From JAFKFJ01 sp963786445 (lineage in GTDB: Bacteria > Pseudomonadota > Alphaproteobacteria > Acetobacterales > Acetobacteraceae): a stretch of DNA of 64,000 nucleotides. The notes beneath the pieces are model-generated. The model had not been told where the DNA came from, did no database searches, and was given only the letters and a program-made list of their open reading frames with translations. The position numbers and the translations under genes are program-made. Below are positions 1 through 9,276 of this stretch, one piece after another; position 1 is the first letter of the stretch, and the number at the start of each line of letters is the position of its first letter. The stretch is taken from contig CAWAZU010000007.1 of the NCBI GenBank assembly GCA_963786445.1, positions 45,756 to 109,755 on the forward strand, read 5' to 3'.

Positions 1-1334
1 GCCGAGCCGGGGCCGCATCTGGCCGAGGCGACCTGGGCGCGGCTCGGCGACGGCACGCCGCTGGTCACCGCTGCGCCGCGCGGCGCCGGGCGCATCGTGC
101 TGTTCCACGTCACCGCCAATGCCGACTGGTCCGATCTGCCGCTGTCCGGCCTGTTCGTGCAGATGCTGCGCCGGCTGGTGGCGCTCTCGGCCGGCGTCGC
201 CAGCCCCGCCCCCGGCGCGACCCCCCTGGCGCCGGCCAGCACGCTGGACGGCTTCGGCCAGATGGTCGCGCCGCCCTCCACGGCCGCCGCCCTGCCCGCC
301 AACGCGGTCGCCACGACCGCGGCCTCGCCGCGCCATCCGCCCGGCCTCTACGGCCCGGAAAACGGCCGCCGCGCGCTGAACCTGTCGGCCCATGCCGCAC
401 CGCCGGTGGCCGCACCGCCGCTCGCCGGCGCGCGGGTCGAGCCGATCGCGGGCCGGGCGCCGGAGCGGGCGGTCGGGCCGTGGCTGGTCGCGCTGGCGCT
501 GGCGCTGCTGGCGTTCGACCTGCTGATCTCGCTGCGGCTGCGCGGCCTGCTGCGCGCGGCCGCGGCGGCGCTGCTGCTGGCCGCGTCGCTCGCCGCGCCG
601 GCGCAGGCGCAGGCGCAGCGACGCGAACGAACAGAATCCGGCGCTGATCACGCGGCTTGCCTACGTCGTCACCGGCGATGCGCAGCTCGACAACGTCTCG
701 CGCATGGGGCTGGCGGGACTGTCGGACTACGTCAATGCGCGCACCGCGGCGACGCTGGGCGCGCCGGCGCCGGTCGAGCCGGGGCACGACGATCTCAGCT
801 TCTATCCGCTGCTCTACTGGCCGATCGCCGGCGACGAAGCCGCGCCCTCGGGGGCCGCGATCGCCGCGCTCAACGACTACATGTCGCACGGCGGCATCAT
901 CCTGATCGACACGCGCGACGGCGGCAGCGGCGAGGGCATGGCGCCCGGCGCCGCTGCGGCACTGCGAACGTTTCGGCAAGGGGCTGGCGGTGCCGCCGCT
1001 GGCGCCGCTCACCTCGGCGCACGTGCTGGCGCGGTCGTTCTATCTGTTGCAGGATTTTCCTGGGCGCTACGACGGCGACACGGTCTGGGTGCAGCGCGAC
1101 CAGGACCGCAGCAACGACAGCGTCAGCCCGGTGATCGTCGGTTCGCACGACTGGGCCGCCGCCTGGGCGGTCGATGCGCAGGGGCGCAACCCGTTCGCGA
1201 CGCTGCCCGGCGGCGCGCGGCAGCGCACGCTGGCGTATCGGTTCGGCGTCAACCTGGTCATGTACGCGCTGACCGGCAACTACAAGGGCGACCAGGTGCA
1301 CGTGCCGTCGCTGCTGGAACGGCTGGGGCAATGA
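1..1334 (+). CDS. DUF4159 / BatA-type membrane protein, 3' part, two frame breaks
   Basis: The 5' end lies outside the window. The reading frame runs open from the left edge, then moves one frame near base 620 and again near base 970; each break is repaired by removing one base. A membrane segment lies at about bases 481-600 (Val-Ala-Leu-Ala-Leu-rich, ending Ala-Gln-Ala-Gln). The repaired C-terminal part (bases 625-1334) contains LITRLAYVVTGD, FYPLLYWPI, MSHGGIILIDTR and RFGVNLVMYALTGNYKGDQ, the pattern of the DUF4159 domain. In this family an N-terminal BatA-like membrane region precedes that domain and the gene follows moxR and DUF58 genes, which would lie to the left. Molecular function is unknown; a cell-envelope role is inferred. 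The breaks look like sequence errors because the protein pattern continues without loss on both sides. Confidence 0.75.
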
Positions 1335-1366
1335 AGTCGCTTCATGTTGCTCTCCGCCTGGAAACC

Positions 1367-1489
1367 CCCTCTCCGCCCCTGGGGGCGGAGAGGGCTGGGG
1401 TGAGGTGGGGGACTCACGGTGCGTGCCGATGCGCGCGGCCGTCGCCCCACCTCACCCTGACCCTCTCCGCCCCAGAGGGGCGGAGAGGG
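1367..1489. repeat. intergenic long inverted repeat (palindromic, REP-like)
   Basis: Two arms of about 44 bases, at 1367-1410 and 1445-1489, are near-perfect reverse complements, and each arm is itself a hairpin of the type CCCTCTCCGCCCC/GGGGCGGAGAGGG followed by a GGTGAGGTGGGG tail. It fills most of the gap between the DUF4159 gene and the next membrane gene. This is the arrangement of bacterial intergenic palindromic repeats (REP/BIME-like). It could act on mRNA stability or as a weak transcription barrier; that is inference. Confidence 0.8.
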
Positions 1490-1519
1490 AAATGTGCTTC
1501 GACGTCGGGCATCTGATCC

Positions 1520-3625
1520 ATGCACATGGAACAGGCCATCGCCGCCCTGCGCTTCCAGCCCGCCCTGCCGGTCTGGCTGCTTGTCGTGCTCGGCCTGCTC
1601 TGCGTCGCGGTGCTCGCGGTCGCGGCGTGGCGGCGCGCGGCGGGGACGGTCTGGCGCGGCATCGCCTTCGCCGTGGTGCTGGTCTGGCTCGCCGGGCCGC
1701 TGCTGGTCGAGGAAACGCGCCAGACCCTGCCGGACATCGGCCTGCTGGTGGTCGACCAGACCGCCTCGATGTCGGTCGGCCACCGCACGCATCTCGCGGA
1801 CCTCGCGCGCCAGCGCATCGAGCAGGAGGCGCACGGGCTGCGCGACCTGGACCTGCGCACCATCACCGTGCCCGAGGGCGGCAGCGAGGGCACGCGCCTG
1901 TTCGCCGCGATCGACCGCGCGCTCGCCGACATCCCGCGCGCCCGGCTGGCCGGCATCGTCGCCATCACCGACGGGCAGATCCACGACGTGCCGCCAAAGC
2001 CGCCCGGCGGCGTGCCGCTGCACGTGCTGCTGGCGGGCAAGGGCGAGGAGACCGACCGCCGCATCCGTGTCATCGACGCGCCGGAATACGGCATCGTCGG
2101 CAAGTCGGTGCAGCTGCGCGTCGCGGTGGAGGATCTCGGCGTGAAGCACGGACTGCTCGACCGCAGCCCCGGCGCCGCGCGCCTGACCATCCGCCGCGAC
2201 GGCGAGCCGCCGCGCATCGAGAGCGTGCCGGTCGGGCGCCCGCACGTGATCGACGTGCCGATCACCCGCGCCGGCCCGACCGTGATCGACATCGAGCGGC
2301 GAGAAACTCCCCGGCGCCGTCACCGATCTCAACAACCGCGCCGTGGTGGAGATCAACGGCGTGCGCGACCGGCTGCGCGTGCTGCTGGTCTCCGGCGAGC
2401 CGAACCCGGGCGAACGCACCTGGCGGCGGCTGCTGAAATCCGATCCCGCCGGTCGATCTGGTGCATTTCACCATCCTGCGCCCGCCGGAGAAAGACGACC
2501 TGACGCCGCTGAACGAGCTGGCGCTGATCGCCTTCCCGGTGCGCGAGCTGTTCCTGCTGAAGATCAAGGAATTCGACCTCATCATCCTCGACCGCTTCCA
2601 GAACCGCGGCATGCTGCCGCCGCTCTACCTGGAGAACATCGCCAACTACGTGCGCGAGGGCGGCGCGCTGCTGATGAGCGTGGGACCCGAGTTCACCGGC
2701 GAATCGAGCCTCGCCGTTCGGCCCGCTCGGAGCGATCCTGCCGGCGCTGCCGCCGCCGAGCGGCGGGGTGGTCGATGGCGCGTTCCGCCCGGCGGCGACC
2801 CCGCTCGGCCTGCGCCACCCGGTCACCGCCGAGTTGCCCGGCCTGCACGGCACGGCGCCGCCGGACTGGGGCCGCTGGTATCGCCGCATCGCGCCGATCG
2901 AGAGCCACGGCGAAGAACTGATGAGCGGGCCGGACGGCGCGCCGCTGCTGCTGCTCGACCGCGTCGGCGACCGGCAGAGCGGCGGGCGCGTCGCCATGCT
3001 GCTGTCCGACCAGATCTGGCTGTGGTCGCGCGGCCATGACGGCGGCGGCCCGCAGGCCGAACTGCTGCGCCGCGTCGCGCACTGGCTGATGAAGGAGCCG
3101 GAGCTGGAGGAAAACGCGCTGACCGTCCGCGTCGAGGACGGCAAGCTGACGGTCGAGCGCCGCACCATCGCCGATGGCCCGCCGGGGCAGGTCACCGTCA
3201 CCGCGCCCGACGGCACGCAGCGCCGGCTTGCGCTCACCGCACTGCGCCCCGGCCGCGCCGTCGCCACCGCGCCGGCGCGCGCGCCGGGCGTGTGGCAGGC
3301 AAGCGACGGCACGCTCACCGCCTATGCCGCCGCCGGCACCGCCAACAAGCTGGAGATGGCCGATCTGCGGGCGACCGCGACCGTGCTGGCGCCGCTGGTG
3401 CGCGCCTCCGGCGGCAGCATCCACTGGCTCGACCCCGACGGCGCGCCGGCGCTGCGGCGCACCGAGCCGGGCCATGATGCGGCCGGCGCCGGATGGATTG
3501 GCTTGCAGCGGCGCCATGACCATCTTGTCACCGGAATCGCCGCGCTGCCGCTGCTGCCGGGCTGGGCCGCGCTGGCGCTGTTGCTGGGCCTCGCCGTCGC
3601 CGCGTGGCGGCGCGAGGCGCGCTGA
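1520..3625 (+). CDS. large inner-membrane protein linked to DUF4159 gene, three frame breaks
   Basis: Repaired length is about 700 residues. It begins with two membrane segments (about residues 17-35 and 47-65), then a von Willebrand A-like stretch with LLVVDQTASMSVG and GIVAITDGQIHD, then a glutamine-amidotransferase-like stretch (FDLIILDRFQNRG, YVREGGALLMSVGPEF), and ends with a membrane segment before the final WRREAR. The frame moves by one base near 2300, 2447 and 2713; each is repaired by removing one base (for example GCCGGTCGAT probably for GCCGTCGAT). A start at 1526 (MEQAIAAL) is an alternative. It follows the DUF4159 gene, and such pairs are usual in alphaproteobacteria. No enzyme function can be assigned: the DxSxS metal site of true VWA domains is only partly kept (DQTAS). 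Confidence 0.7.
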
Positions 3626-3656
3626 CCGACGCGAAGGAGAGCGTGCCTTCCAGAAC

Positions 3657-4166
3657 GTGCAAGAACCGGAACGCGGCTCCTCCGGCTCCTCGACGCCCTG
3701 GCCGGCGCTGGTCGGGTTCGTCGGGCTGACCCTGCTGGTCGGGGCGGTCGATGCCGCGCTGACCGCGCCGGCGGTGCACACCTGGTATCTGGCGCTCGAC
3801 CGGCCGCCCGGCACGCCGCCCAACTGGCTGTTCGCGCCGGTGTGGACGGTGCTCTACGCGATGATCGCCGTCGCCGCCTGGCTGGCCTGGCGCCGGCCGG
3901 GACATCGCCGCGGCCTGCTGCTCTGGGGTTGGCAACTGCTAGCCAATGCGCTGTGGACGCCGATCTTCTTCGGCCTGCACCTGATCGCGCCGGCGATGCT
4001 CGACGTGCTGGCGCTGGTGTTGCTCGCCGGCCTGACGGCGGCGGAATTCGCGCGTCTGTCGCGCCCGGCGGCGCTGCTGATGCTCCCCTATCTGCTCTGG
4101 ACGTGCTACGCGGGCTACCTCAATGCCGGATTCTGGTGGCTGAATCCGGGGCAGGCCTGGGGATAG
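3657..4166 (+). CDS. TspO/MBR-family tryptophan-rich sensory protein
   Basis: About 169 residues with five predicted membrane helices, the size of the TspO/MBR (peripheral benzodiazepine receptor) family. The family signature is clear: WYLALDRPPGTPPNWLFAP followed by WTVLYAMIAVAAWLAW, then WGWQLLANALWTPIFFGLH and a C-terminal PYLLWTCYAGYLNAGFWWLNP. Family members bind tetrapyrroles or cholesterol-like ligands in the inner or outer membrane and modulate stress or pigment genes; the ligand here is unknown. The frame is open well upstream, overlapping the previous gene. A GTG at 3657 was chosen because it is the only plausible start after that gene's stop, though its spacing from the AAGGAGA at 3634-3640 is long. 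Confidence 0.85.
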   Translation: MQEPERGSSGSSTPWPALVGFVGLTLLVGAVDAALTAPAVHTWYLALDRPPGTPPNWLFAPVWTVLYAMIAVAAWLAWRRPGHRRGLLLWGWQLLANALWTPIFFGLHLIAPAMLDVLALVLLAGLTAAEFARLSRPAALLMLPYLLWTCYAGYLNAGFWWLNPGQAWG

Positions 4167-4171
4167 ACGGA

Positions 4172-4804
4172 ATGATGCGGACGGGGCGTGCGGCGATCGG
4201 CGTGGTGTTCGGCAGCTTGCTGCTGGCGGCGGGCGCGCAACCCGCGGCGGCGCAGATGGCCGGGGCGGCGATGTCCCCTGGTGGGGCCAACGGGTTCCAG
4301 CCGCTCGTCAAGCCGGACAGCACCGCGCCGAAGGCGGCGGCGCCGATCCCGTCGGCGCTGCCGGGTGCCACGCCCGGCCGCGGCGCCGCCCCGGCCGACA
4401 AAAGCGTCGCCGACCTGCCGCCCAACCAGGCGCTGTTCGACGCCATCAACCGCGGCGACATCGGCGAGGCGCGCGACGCTGTCGATCGCGGCGCCGACAT
4501 CCACGCCGAGAACGTGCTCGGCATGACGCCCCTGGAGCTTTCGGTCGATCTGAGCCGCAACGACATCACCTTCATGCTGCTGTCGCTGCGCGGTGCCGCG
4601 CCGGGCGCAATCTCGGCCAAGGCAGTCGCCGCCGCGGCGCGTGCGCCGGCGCCGGCGCTGCGGCTGACGAAGGCGGCGGACAAGCGCGTGGCCGCGAAGC
4701 CGGCGCCGGCCGCCGCCCTGCCCCGCCAGTATGCCGTCTCCGCCGATCCCGGCCGGCCGGACCCGCAGGCGGGCTTCCTCGGCTTCGGGCCGAGCGGGCC
4801 GTAG
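4172..4804 (+). CDS. secreted ankyrin-repeat protein
   Basis: About 210 residues starting at tandem ATGs (4172 and 4175), with an N-terminal hydrophobic signal peptide ending near AGAQPAAAQ. After an Ala/Pro-rich linker, the segment NQALFDAINRGDIGEARDA followed by DRGADIHAENVLGMTPLELS is one to two ankyrin repeats. The C-terminal third is Ala/Lys-rich and low complexity and ends GFLGFGPSGP. It lies 5 bases after the TspO-like gene and may be co-transcribed. Ankyrin repeats mediate protein contacts; the partner is unknown, and the signal peptide places the protein in the periplasm or outside. Confidence 0.75.
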   Translation: MMRTGRAAIGVVFGSLLLAAGAQPAAAQMAGAAMSPGGANGFQPLVKPDSTAPKAAAPIPSALPGATPGRGAAPADKSVADLPPNQALFDAINRGDIGEARDAVDRGADIHAENVLGMTPLELSVDLSRNDITFMLLSLRGAAPGAISAKAVAAAARAPAPALRLTKAADKRVAAKPAPAAALPRQYAVSADPGRPDPQAGFLGFGPSGP

Positions 4805-4810
4805 CCCGGC

Positions 4811-5977
4811 TCAGCGCCGCGACGCCGCCATCTCCTCCAGCACCGCGGCGACGGTACGGCGGAGCAGGTCGATCTCCACGGTGAAGTTGCGCGCGTCGCC
4901 CGGCGTGCTCGGGTCGCGCCACACGCCATCGGAGGGCGGCACATAGGCGAGATGATGGCGGCGAATGCGGGCGATCTCGCCCTGCAGCCAGTTGTGCCGG
5001 TTGATCGCGACGACGCGCGTGCCGGCGCGCGCGAACAGCGCGTTGTGCAGCACCGAGCCGTATTCCGCCACGATCACCTCGGCGGCGCGATAAAGGTGCA
5101 TCTGCTCGGGGAAGGCCAGCGTCTCGGGATGCACCACGGCGAAGCCGAGGCCGCGCAGCGCCTCCTCCACCTCCGGCTCGTTGAGCAGCCGCTTGGCGCC
5201 CCAGAAGCGCGCGCGCGACAGATAGAGCAGGCGCGGCCCGTCGGGCACCGTCTCCTCGGCGATGCCGCAGCGCGCGACCAGGTCGGAGACCAGCAGGCTG
5301 AACACCGGGCTCAGCGCCCAATCGACCTGCATCATGCCCGGCACCACGAAGGCGGGTGCGGCCACCTGTTGGCGCTTTGGATCGTACCACAGGATGCCGC
5401 CGAGCCCGCCATAGGTGACGGCGAAGCGCTTGGCCCATTCCGGCGCCTCGGAGGGCGCCGCGAGCGGGATGCGCCGGCCCATGCGGCCGAGCAGGTTCAC
5501 CAGGAACAGCCGCGGCAGCACCTCGACCAGGAAATGCCCCCAGACCAGGTTGGGGTGGAACGCGGTCGCGATCGGCTGGTCGAGCCACAGCACCTCGGCC
5601 CCCGGCACGTCGAACGATCCGCCGAAATCCTGCGGCAGCGTGTGCGGAGACTGGTTCAGCCAGCCGAGAAAATAGTTCGGCAGGCAGTCCTCGCGATGGA
5701 AGAACCGGCCGCCGCGCACCAGCAGCCCCGAGCCGCCGAGGCGGAAACCGCTCAGCGCATAGGCGGCCACTTCGATCGGCGTGGTGGCGCGATGGTGGCG
5801 CGCGACGATCGCGGGATCGAGCGTCGCCTCGGCATGCAGCGGAATCGCCGGCGTCGGCGCGATGGCGGGGAACAGCAGCAGCCGCTCGTCGCGCCCGCGC
5901 AGCGCGAACTCGCCGAGATCGGCGGTCGGCTGGAACGTCATCGGCTCCAGCCCGCCCGGCGCCGCGTCAGCCGTCAC
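4811..5977 (-). CDS. GT61-family glycosyltransferase
   Basis: 388 residues, intact. The second half carries the conserved GT61 (DUF563) pattern: MQVDWALSPVFS, then EQMHLYRAAEVIVAEYGSVL and HNALFARAGTRVVAINRHNW. The N-terminal half contains NYFLGWLNQSPHTLPQ and a WGHFLVEVLPRL motif, also typical. Bacterial members are predicted to add sugars during surface polysaccharide or glycoprotein assembly; donor and acceptor are unknown. It runs convergent to the ankyrin gene and downstream of the Hint-domain gene on the same strand. No membrane segment is evident, so it is probably cytoplasmic. The start at 5977 is the first ATG of the homologous region. Confidence 0.82.
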   Translation of the reverse strand: MTADAAPGGLEPMTFQPTADLGEFALRGRDERLLLFPAIAPTPAIPLHAEATLDPAIVARHHRATTPIEVAAYALSGFRLGGSGLLVRGGRFFHREDCLPNYFLGWLNQSPHTLPQDFGGSFDVPGAEVLWLDQPIATAFHPNLVWGHFLVEVLPRLFLVNLLGRMGRRIPLAAPSEAPEWAKRFAVTYGGLGGILWYDPKRQQVAAPAFVVPGMMQVDWALSPVFSLLVSDLVARCGIAEETVPDGPRLLYLSRARFWGAKRLLNEPEVEEALRGLGFAVVHPETLAFPEQMHLYRAAEVIVAEYGSVLHNALFARAGTRVVAINRHNWLQGEIARIRRHHLAYVPPSDGVWRDPSTPGDARNFTVEIDLLRRTVAAVLEEMAASRR

Positions 5978-6238
5978 GGCGCGTTCCGGTGCGGCAGCGG
6001 CAGGCGGGGGCGTCGTGCATCGGCCTCGCTTCGGCTCACGTGATCGGCCGCCGCATTGGCGCGATTGCGGGCGAGTGCGTCAAGCGCGGCGCGGGAGCGG
6101 TGAGGTGGAAGAGTGGCTGGCGGAGGCCGGAGCCGATCAGCGCCGTCGCGCCGCGACCGGTTCGGGACGGGCGGGAAGCGCTGGTCCCTGCACGGGCCGT
6201 TCGACCGGGCGAGGCCATGCCCGCCCGGCCGGCAGGAA

Positions 6239-7178
6239 TCAGGCGGCCTCGGCCACCGGGCCGGACAGCGCGGCGGCGCGCGCCGCCAACTGCTCGCGCA
6301 CTGCGAGCGGCAACTGGCGCTGCGCGCGGACCCGCGGGTAGGGCATTTCCTTGACCGCCTGCGGGGCCTTGCGCTGGTCGAAGTTCTGGAAGCCGATGTC
6401 CTCGACGCCTTCCAGGTAGCTCTCGGCCGCTGCCCCCTCGGCGAGCACCAGGGCGTGCGTGTCGAGTTCCAGATGGTAGTAGCTGAACACCGGCAGCACG
6501 TTCTGCTCGCGCACGATGGAGGTGCCGTTCACCAGCGCGCCGGCCTGCGCCAGCACGTCGCCGACGCGGATGGCGTGGCTGGGCGAGACCAGCAGGTCGC
6601 GGGCGGGCACGTTCGGCGCCAGCGCGCCGGCCTTGATGCGCACCGGCAGCACCTGCAGCGGGTCGGTGAAGGCGCGCGAAACCACCGTGCGGCCGAGCCA
6701 GCGCACCGGCATCGCCTCACCATCCGCGGTCAGCACCAGGTCGCCGGCCGCAATCAATTCCACCGGCACCGCGCCGGAGGGCGTGGCGATCAGCGTGCCG
6801 GTGACGAAGCAGGGGATGGCGCCTGTGGAAAGGTCCCATTGTGTCGAGGGATTGCTCGTGTTGTCCGGCGTGACCGTGAGGCTGCTATCGTTCGTCGGAG
6901 CGTGCTGAGCGGTAGGAACGAACAGGAAGTAATTTCCACCCATTTCACCGACGAAACCCTGATACGTCGAGTCTCCGACAGTATAGGTCGTGACGCCGAT
7001 GTAGGTATAATTGTTGCTCAGGCCGCCGTACAGTAAATGTGTTATTGCCGCTGCTGCCCAGGAATTCCGGGCCTATCGCCTTGGCATAGCTGTCATCAGG
7101 GGTGCCCGACACCGTCCCCGTGTTCGCAGAGAAGCCGCTGATCGCATACTGGTCCATATGCTCGGTAACGTCTGACAT
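6239..7178 (-). CDS. Hint-domain protein, one frame break
   Basis: Repaired length is about 312 residues. The N-terminal part (MSDVTEHMDQYAISGF and a Gly/Ser/Thr-rich beta stretch) is in one frame; near base 7040 the frame moves by one and continues GGNYFLFVPTAQ into the Hint domain. The Hint core is clear: CFVTGTLIATPSGAVPVELI (Cys nucleophile first), AGDLVLTADGEAMPVRWLGR, LVSPSHAIRV and YYHLELDTHALVLAEG. This is the Hint_2 type common in Acetobacteraceae and Rhodobacterales surface proteins, related to intein/hedgehog autoprocessing domains; whether it self-cleaves is unknown. Removing one base restores a full gene, so a sequence error is likelier than a pseudogene. Confidence 0.8.
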
Positions 7179-7370
7179 CGTTGCCCCACCTGTCCCCGTT
7201 GCCCTTCGTGATCGAATGTCATGCCATATCCGACGCGCATGCGTCAAGATTTGTGTATCGGATTGATTCCGATACGAAGAGGGTCTCGCTCGCACATCAG
7301 GTGTCCCTGGAGACTGCTTGCGCTCCGCGATGCGCCCTGCGCATTGCCGCGGGCGCGGCCGGCCGCTTCA

Positions 7371-8231
7371 ATGCGGCGCATGGACCTGCCGCCGCCGCCC
7401 ACCGCACCCGCAGCCGCAACCCTGCTCAGCCCGCCATCCCTGGCGGCGCCGCTGGTGTTCGCCTCGCCGCATTCCGGGCGCGCCTACAGCGCCGCCTTCC
7501 TCGCCCTGACGCGGCTCGATCCGCTGACGCTGCGGCGCAGCGAGGACTGCTTCGTCGATGAGCTGTTCGCCGCCGCCCCCGACCACGGCGCGCCGCTGCT
7601 CGCCGCCACGTTTCCGCGCGCCTGGTGCGACGCCAACCGCGAGCCGTGGGAGCTCGACCCGGCGATGTTCGCCGAAAAACTGCCGCCCTGGGTCAACTCC
7701 GGCAGCGCCCGCGTCGGCGCCGGCCTCGGCACCATCGCCCGCGTGGTCGCCTCCGGCGAGGCGATCTACCGCGACAAGCTGCCGTTCGCCGCGGCCGAGG
7801 CGCGCATCCACGACTGCTGGCTGCCGTTCCACGACACGCTGCGCGCGCTGATCGAGGCCACGCGCGCCCGCTTCGGCCGCTGCCTGCTGATCGACTGCCA
7901 CTCCATGCCCGCGGTGCAGCCCGGCGCGCCGCCTTGCGGCGGGGCCGACGTGGTGCTGGGCGATGCCCACGGCACCGCCTGCGGCGCGCGCACCGTGCGG
8001 CTGGTGCAGGAGACGCTGGAGCGGCTCGGCTATCGCGTGCGGCGCAACGAGCCCTATGCCGGCGGCTACATCACCCGCCATTACGGCCGCCCGCGCGAGG
8101 GCGTGGAGGCGCTGCAGATCGAACTCTGCCGCAGCCTCTACATGGACGAGGCGCGCCTGCAGAAGCGCCCCGGCTTCGCCGCGCTGCGGCGCGACATGAC
8201 CACGCTGATCGCCGCGCTGGCCGCCGGCTGA
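7371..8231 (+). CDS. N-formylglutamate amidohydrolase family protein
   Basis: About 286 residues, or 283 from the second ATG at 7380. Family features are FASPHSGRAY near the N-terminus (metal-binding His), DCFVDELF, ATFPRAWCDANREPWELDP, LLIDCHSMP and YITRHYGRPREGVEALQIE. Relatives hydrolyse N-formyl-L-glutamate to formate and glutamate in histidine breakdown (HutG type) or act on related N-formyl compounds. No other hut gene is nearby, so the substrate is not certain. It stands alone after a gap of 192 bases from the divergent Hint gene. Downstream lies a small-RNA candidate on the opposite strand. Confidence 0.87.
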   Translation: MRRMDLPPPPTAPAAATLLSPPSLAAPLVFASPHSGRAYSAAFLALTRLDPLTLRRSEDCFVDELFAAAPDHGAPLLAATFPRAWCDANREPWELDPAMFAEKLPPWVNSGSARVGAGLGTIARVVASGEAIYRDKLPFAAAEARIHDCWLPFHDTLRALIEATRARFGRCLLIDCHSMPAVQPGAPPCGGADVVLGDAHGTACGARTVRLVQETLERLGYRVRRNEPYAGGYITRHYGRPREGVEALQIELCRSLYMDEARLQKRPGFAALRRDMTTLIAALAAG

Positions 8232-8235
8232 GCGC

Positions 8236-8266
8236 AAAAAAATGGCGGTGCCCGAGGGCACCGCCA
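8236..8266 (-). terminator. intrinsic terminator of the small RNA
   Basis: On the minus strand a perfect stem TGGCGGTGCC / GGCACCGCCA with a short CTCG-type loop (8243-8266) is followed at once by seven T residues (8236-8242). No minus-strand protein gene ends here, so the terminator belongs to a non-coding transcript. Confidence 0.85.
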
Positions 8267-8322
8267 AGTTTAGGGAGGAAACGTCCAAGAAGCAGGAAAG
8301 CGGCATAGCCGCCTTGCTGCAG
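8236..8322 (-). ncRNA. candidate small RNA, two hairpins with CCTCCC linker
   Basis: Read on the minus strand, about 87 bases run from just after a consensus-like promoter to a perfect terminator. Hairpin 1 is GCGGC-TAT-GCCGC with flanking AAG/TTT pairs (8297-8315). The single-stranded linker includes TTTCCTCCCTAAACTT (8268-8283). Hairpin 2 is the terminator. An unpaired CCTCCC, complementary to a Shine-Dalgarno site, between two hairpins is the layout of CCUCC-motif alphaproteobacterial sRNAs such as the cuckoo/CcsR type. A 20-residue frame within it is probably chance. Boundaries are inferred from promoter and terminator only. Confidence 0.6.
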
Positions 8323-8327
8323 GACCG

Positions 8328-8356
8328 AACATAGGGGCGCGCTCATTCGTCTGCAA
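8328..8356 (-). promoter_or_regulatory. sigma-70-like promoter for the small RNA
   Basis: On the minus strand TTGCAG (8351-8356) and TATGTT (8328-8333) are separated by exactly 17 bases, which places the start of transcription near 8321-8322, in front of the first hairpin. It is a clear promoter match for DNA this GC-rich. Confidence 0.6.
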
Positions 8357-8450
8357 GCGAGTTTTTGCATTGCAGCATTTCGGAAGGTAACGGTGCCCCG
8401 GGGGTTGAACACGACCGCTTAACCCCTTTGCCCGACATTGCGGCCCTGCC

Positions 8451-9227
8451 ATGCCGCGCCTCCTGCTCCTGCTACTCGCCCTGCCGCTCGCGCTGCCGCC
8501 CGCTCCGGCGCGGGCGCTGGCGCCGCTCGCCGATCCCGGCGGCCAGTGCCGGACCGCGATCGCCGCCGCCGAGCGCGCCTTCGCCATCCCCACCGGGCTG
8601 ATGGCCGCCATCGGGCTGGTGGAAAGCGGCCGGCGCCGCGCCGATGGGCGGGTCGATCCCTGGCCCTGGTCGATCGACGCCGAGGGCAGCGGGCACGTGT
8701 ACGACAGCAAGGCGGACGCCATCGCCGCGGTGCAGTCGCTGCAGGCGAAAGGCGTGCGCTCGATCGACGTGGGCTGCATGCAGGTCAACCTGCTGCACCA
8801 TCCCGACGCCTTCGCGAGCCTCGATGCCGCCTTCGACCCGGCCGCCAACGTCGCCTTCGCCGCCCGCTTCCTGCTGCAACTGCACGCCACCGCCGGCTCC
8901 TGGCCGGCGGCGGCGGCGCTCTACCACTCCGCGACCCCTGCCCTTGCCGCCGACTACCGGCGCAAGGTGATGGCGGCATGGCCGGCCGGGTTCGCCGAGG
9001 CGGCGGCTGCGACACCGGCGGACGCGGCGGCGGGCATGCCGGTGCCCTCGGTCGGCGGCCTGACCTCCGGGGGCGCGCCGCTGGCGCACCGACTGCTGCG
9101 CAACCCCGGCAGCCCGCCCGCGATGGCGCCGCCGCCGGGCCAGACCGGGCGCAGCCTGGCCAACTACCGCGCCGCGCCGGTCCAGCTCGCGGTCCGCGTC
9201 CTGCCGCACCTGCCCGGCCGCAACTGA
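8451..9227 (+). CDS. periplasmic lytic transglycosylase-like protein
   Basis: 258 residues with a strong signal peptide (MPRLLLLLLALPLALPPAPARA). The SLT-type lysozyme fold follows: AFAIPTGLMAAIGLVESGRR with the catalytic Glu in LVESG, then SIDVGCMQVNLLHHPDAF and AAALYHSATP. Such enzymes cleave the MurNAc-GlcNAc bond in peptidoglycan. The region after about residue 180 is Pro/Ala-rich and without known domains. The compact domain resembles transglycosylases of secretion or flagellar loci, but no such genes are adjacent. The next gene starts about 50 bases downstream, so co-transcription with the efflux pair is possible. Confidence 0.82.
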   Translation: MPRLLLLLLALPLALPPAPARALAPLADPGGQCRTAIAAAERAFAIPTGLMAAIGLVESGRRRADGRVDPWPWSIDAEGSGHVYDSKADAIAAVQSLQAKGVRSIDVGCMQVNLLHHPDAFASLDAAFDPAANVAFAARFLLQLHATAGSWPAAAALYHSATPALAADYRRKVMAAWPAGFAEAAAATPADAAAGMPVPSVGGLTSGGAPLAHRLLRNPGSPPAMAPPPGQTGRSLANYRAAPVQLAVRVLPHLPGRN

Positions 9228-9276
9228 GGCGGCGGGGACAGTTGCTTTCCGGCGCCGGTCGCCCACAGAATAGGGC

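Noticed and set aside
3174..3656. N-terminal extension of the TspO-like protein
   Set aside because: The open frame overlaps the end of the membrane protein gene and has no TspO similarity before about 3690.
8270..8332. short minus-strand frame MFGPAARRLCRF within the small RNA
   Set aside because: No ribosome-binding site precedes it; the hairpins and terminator explain the sequence better.
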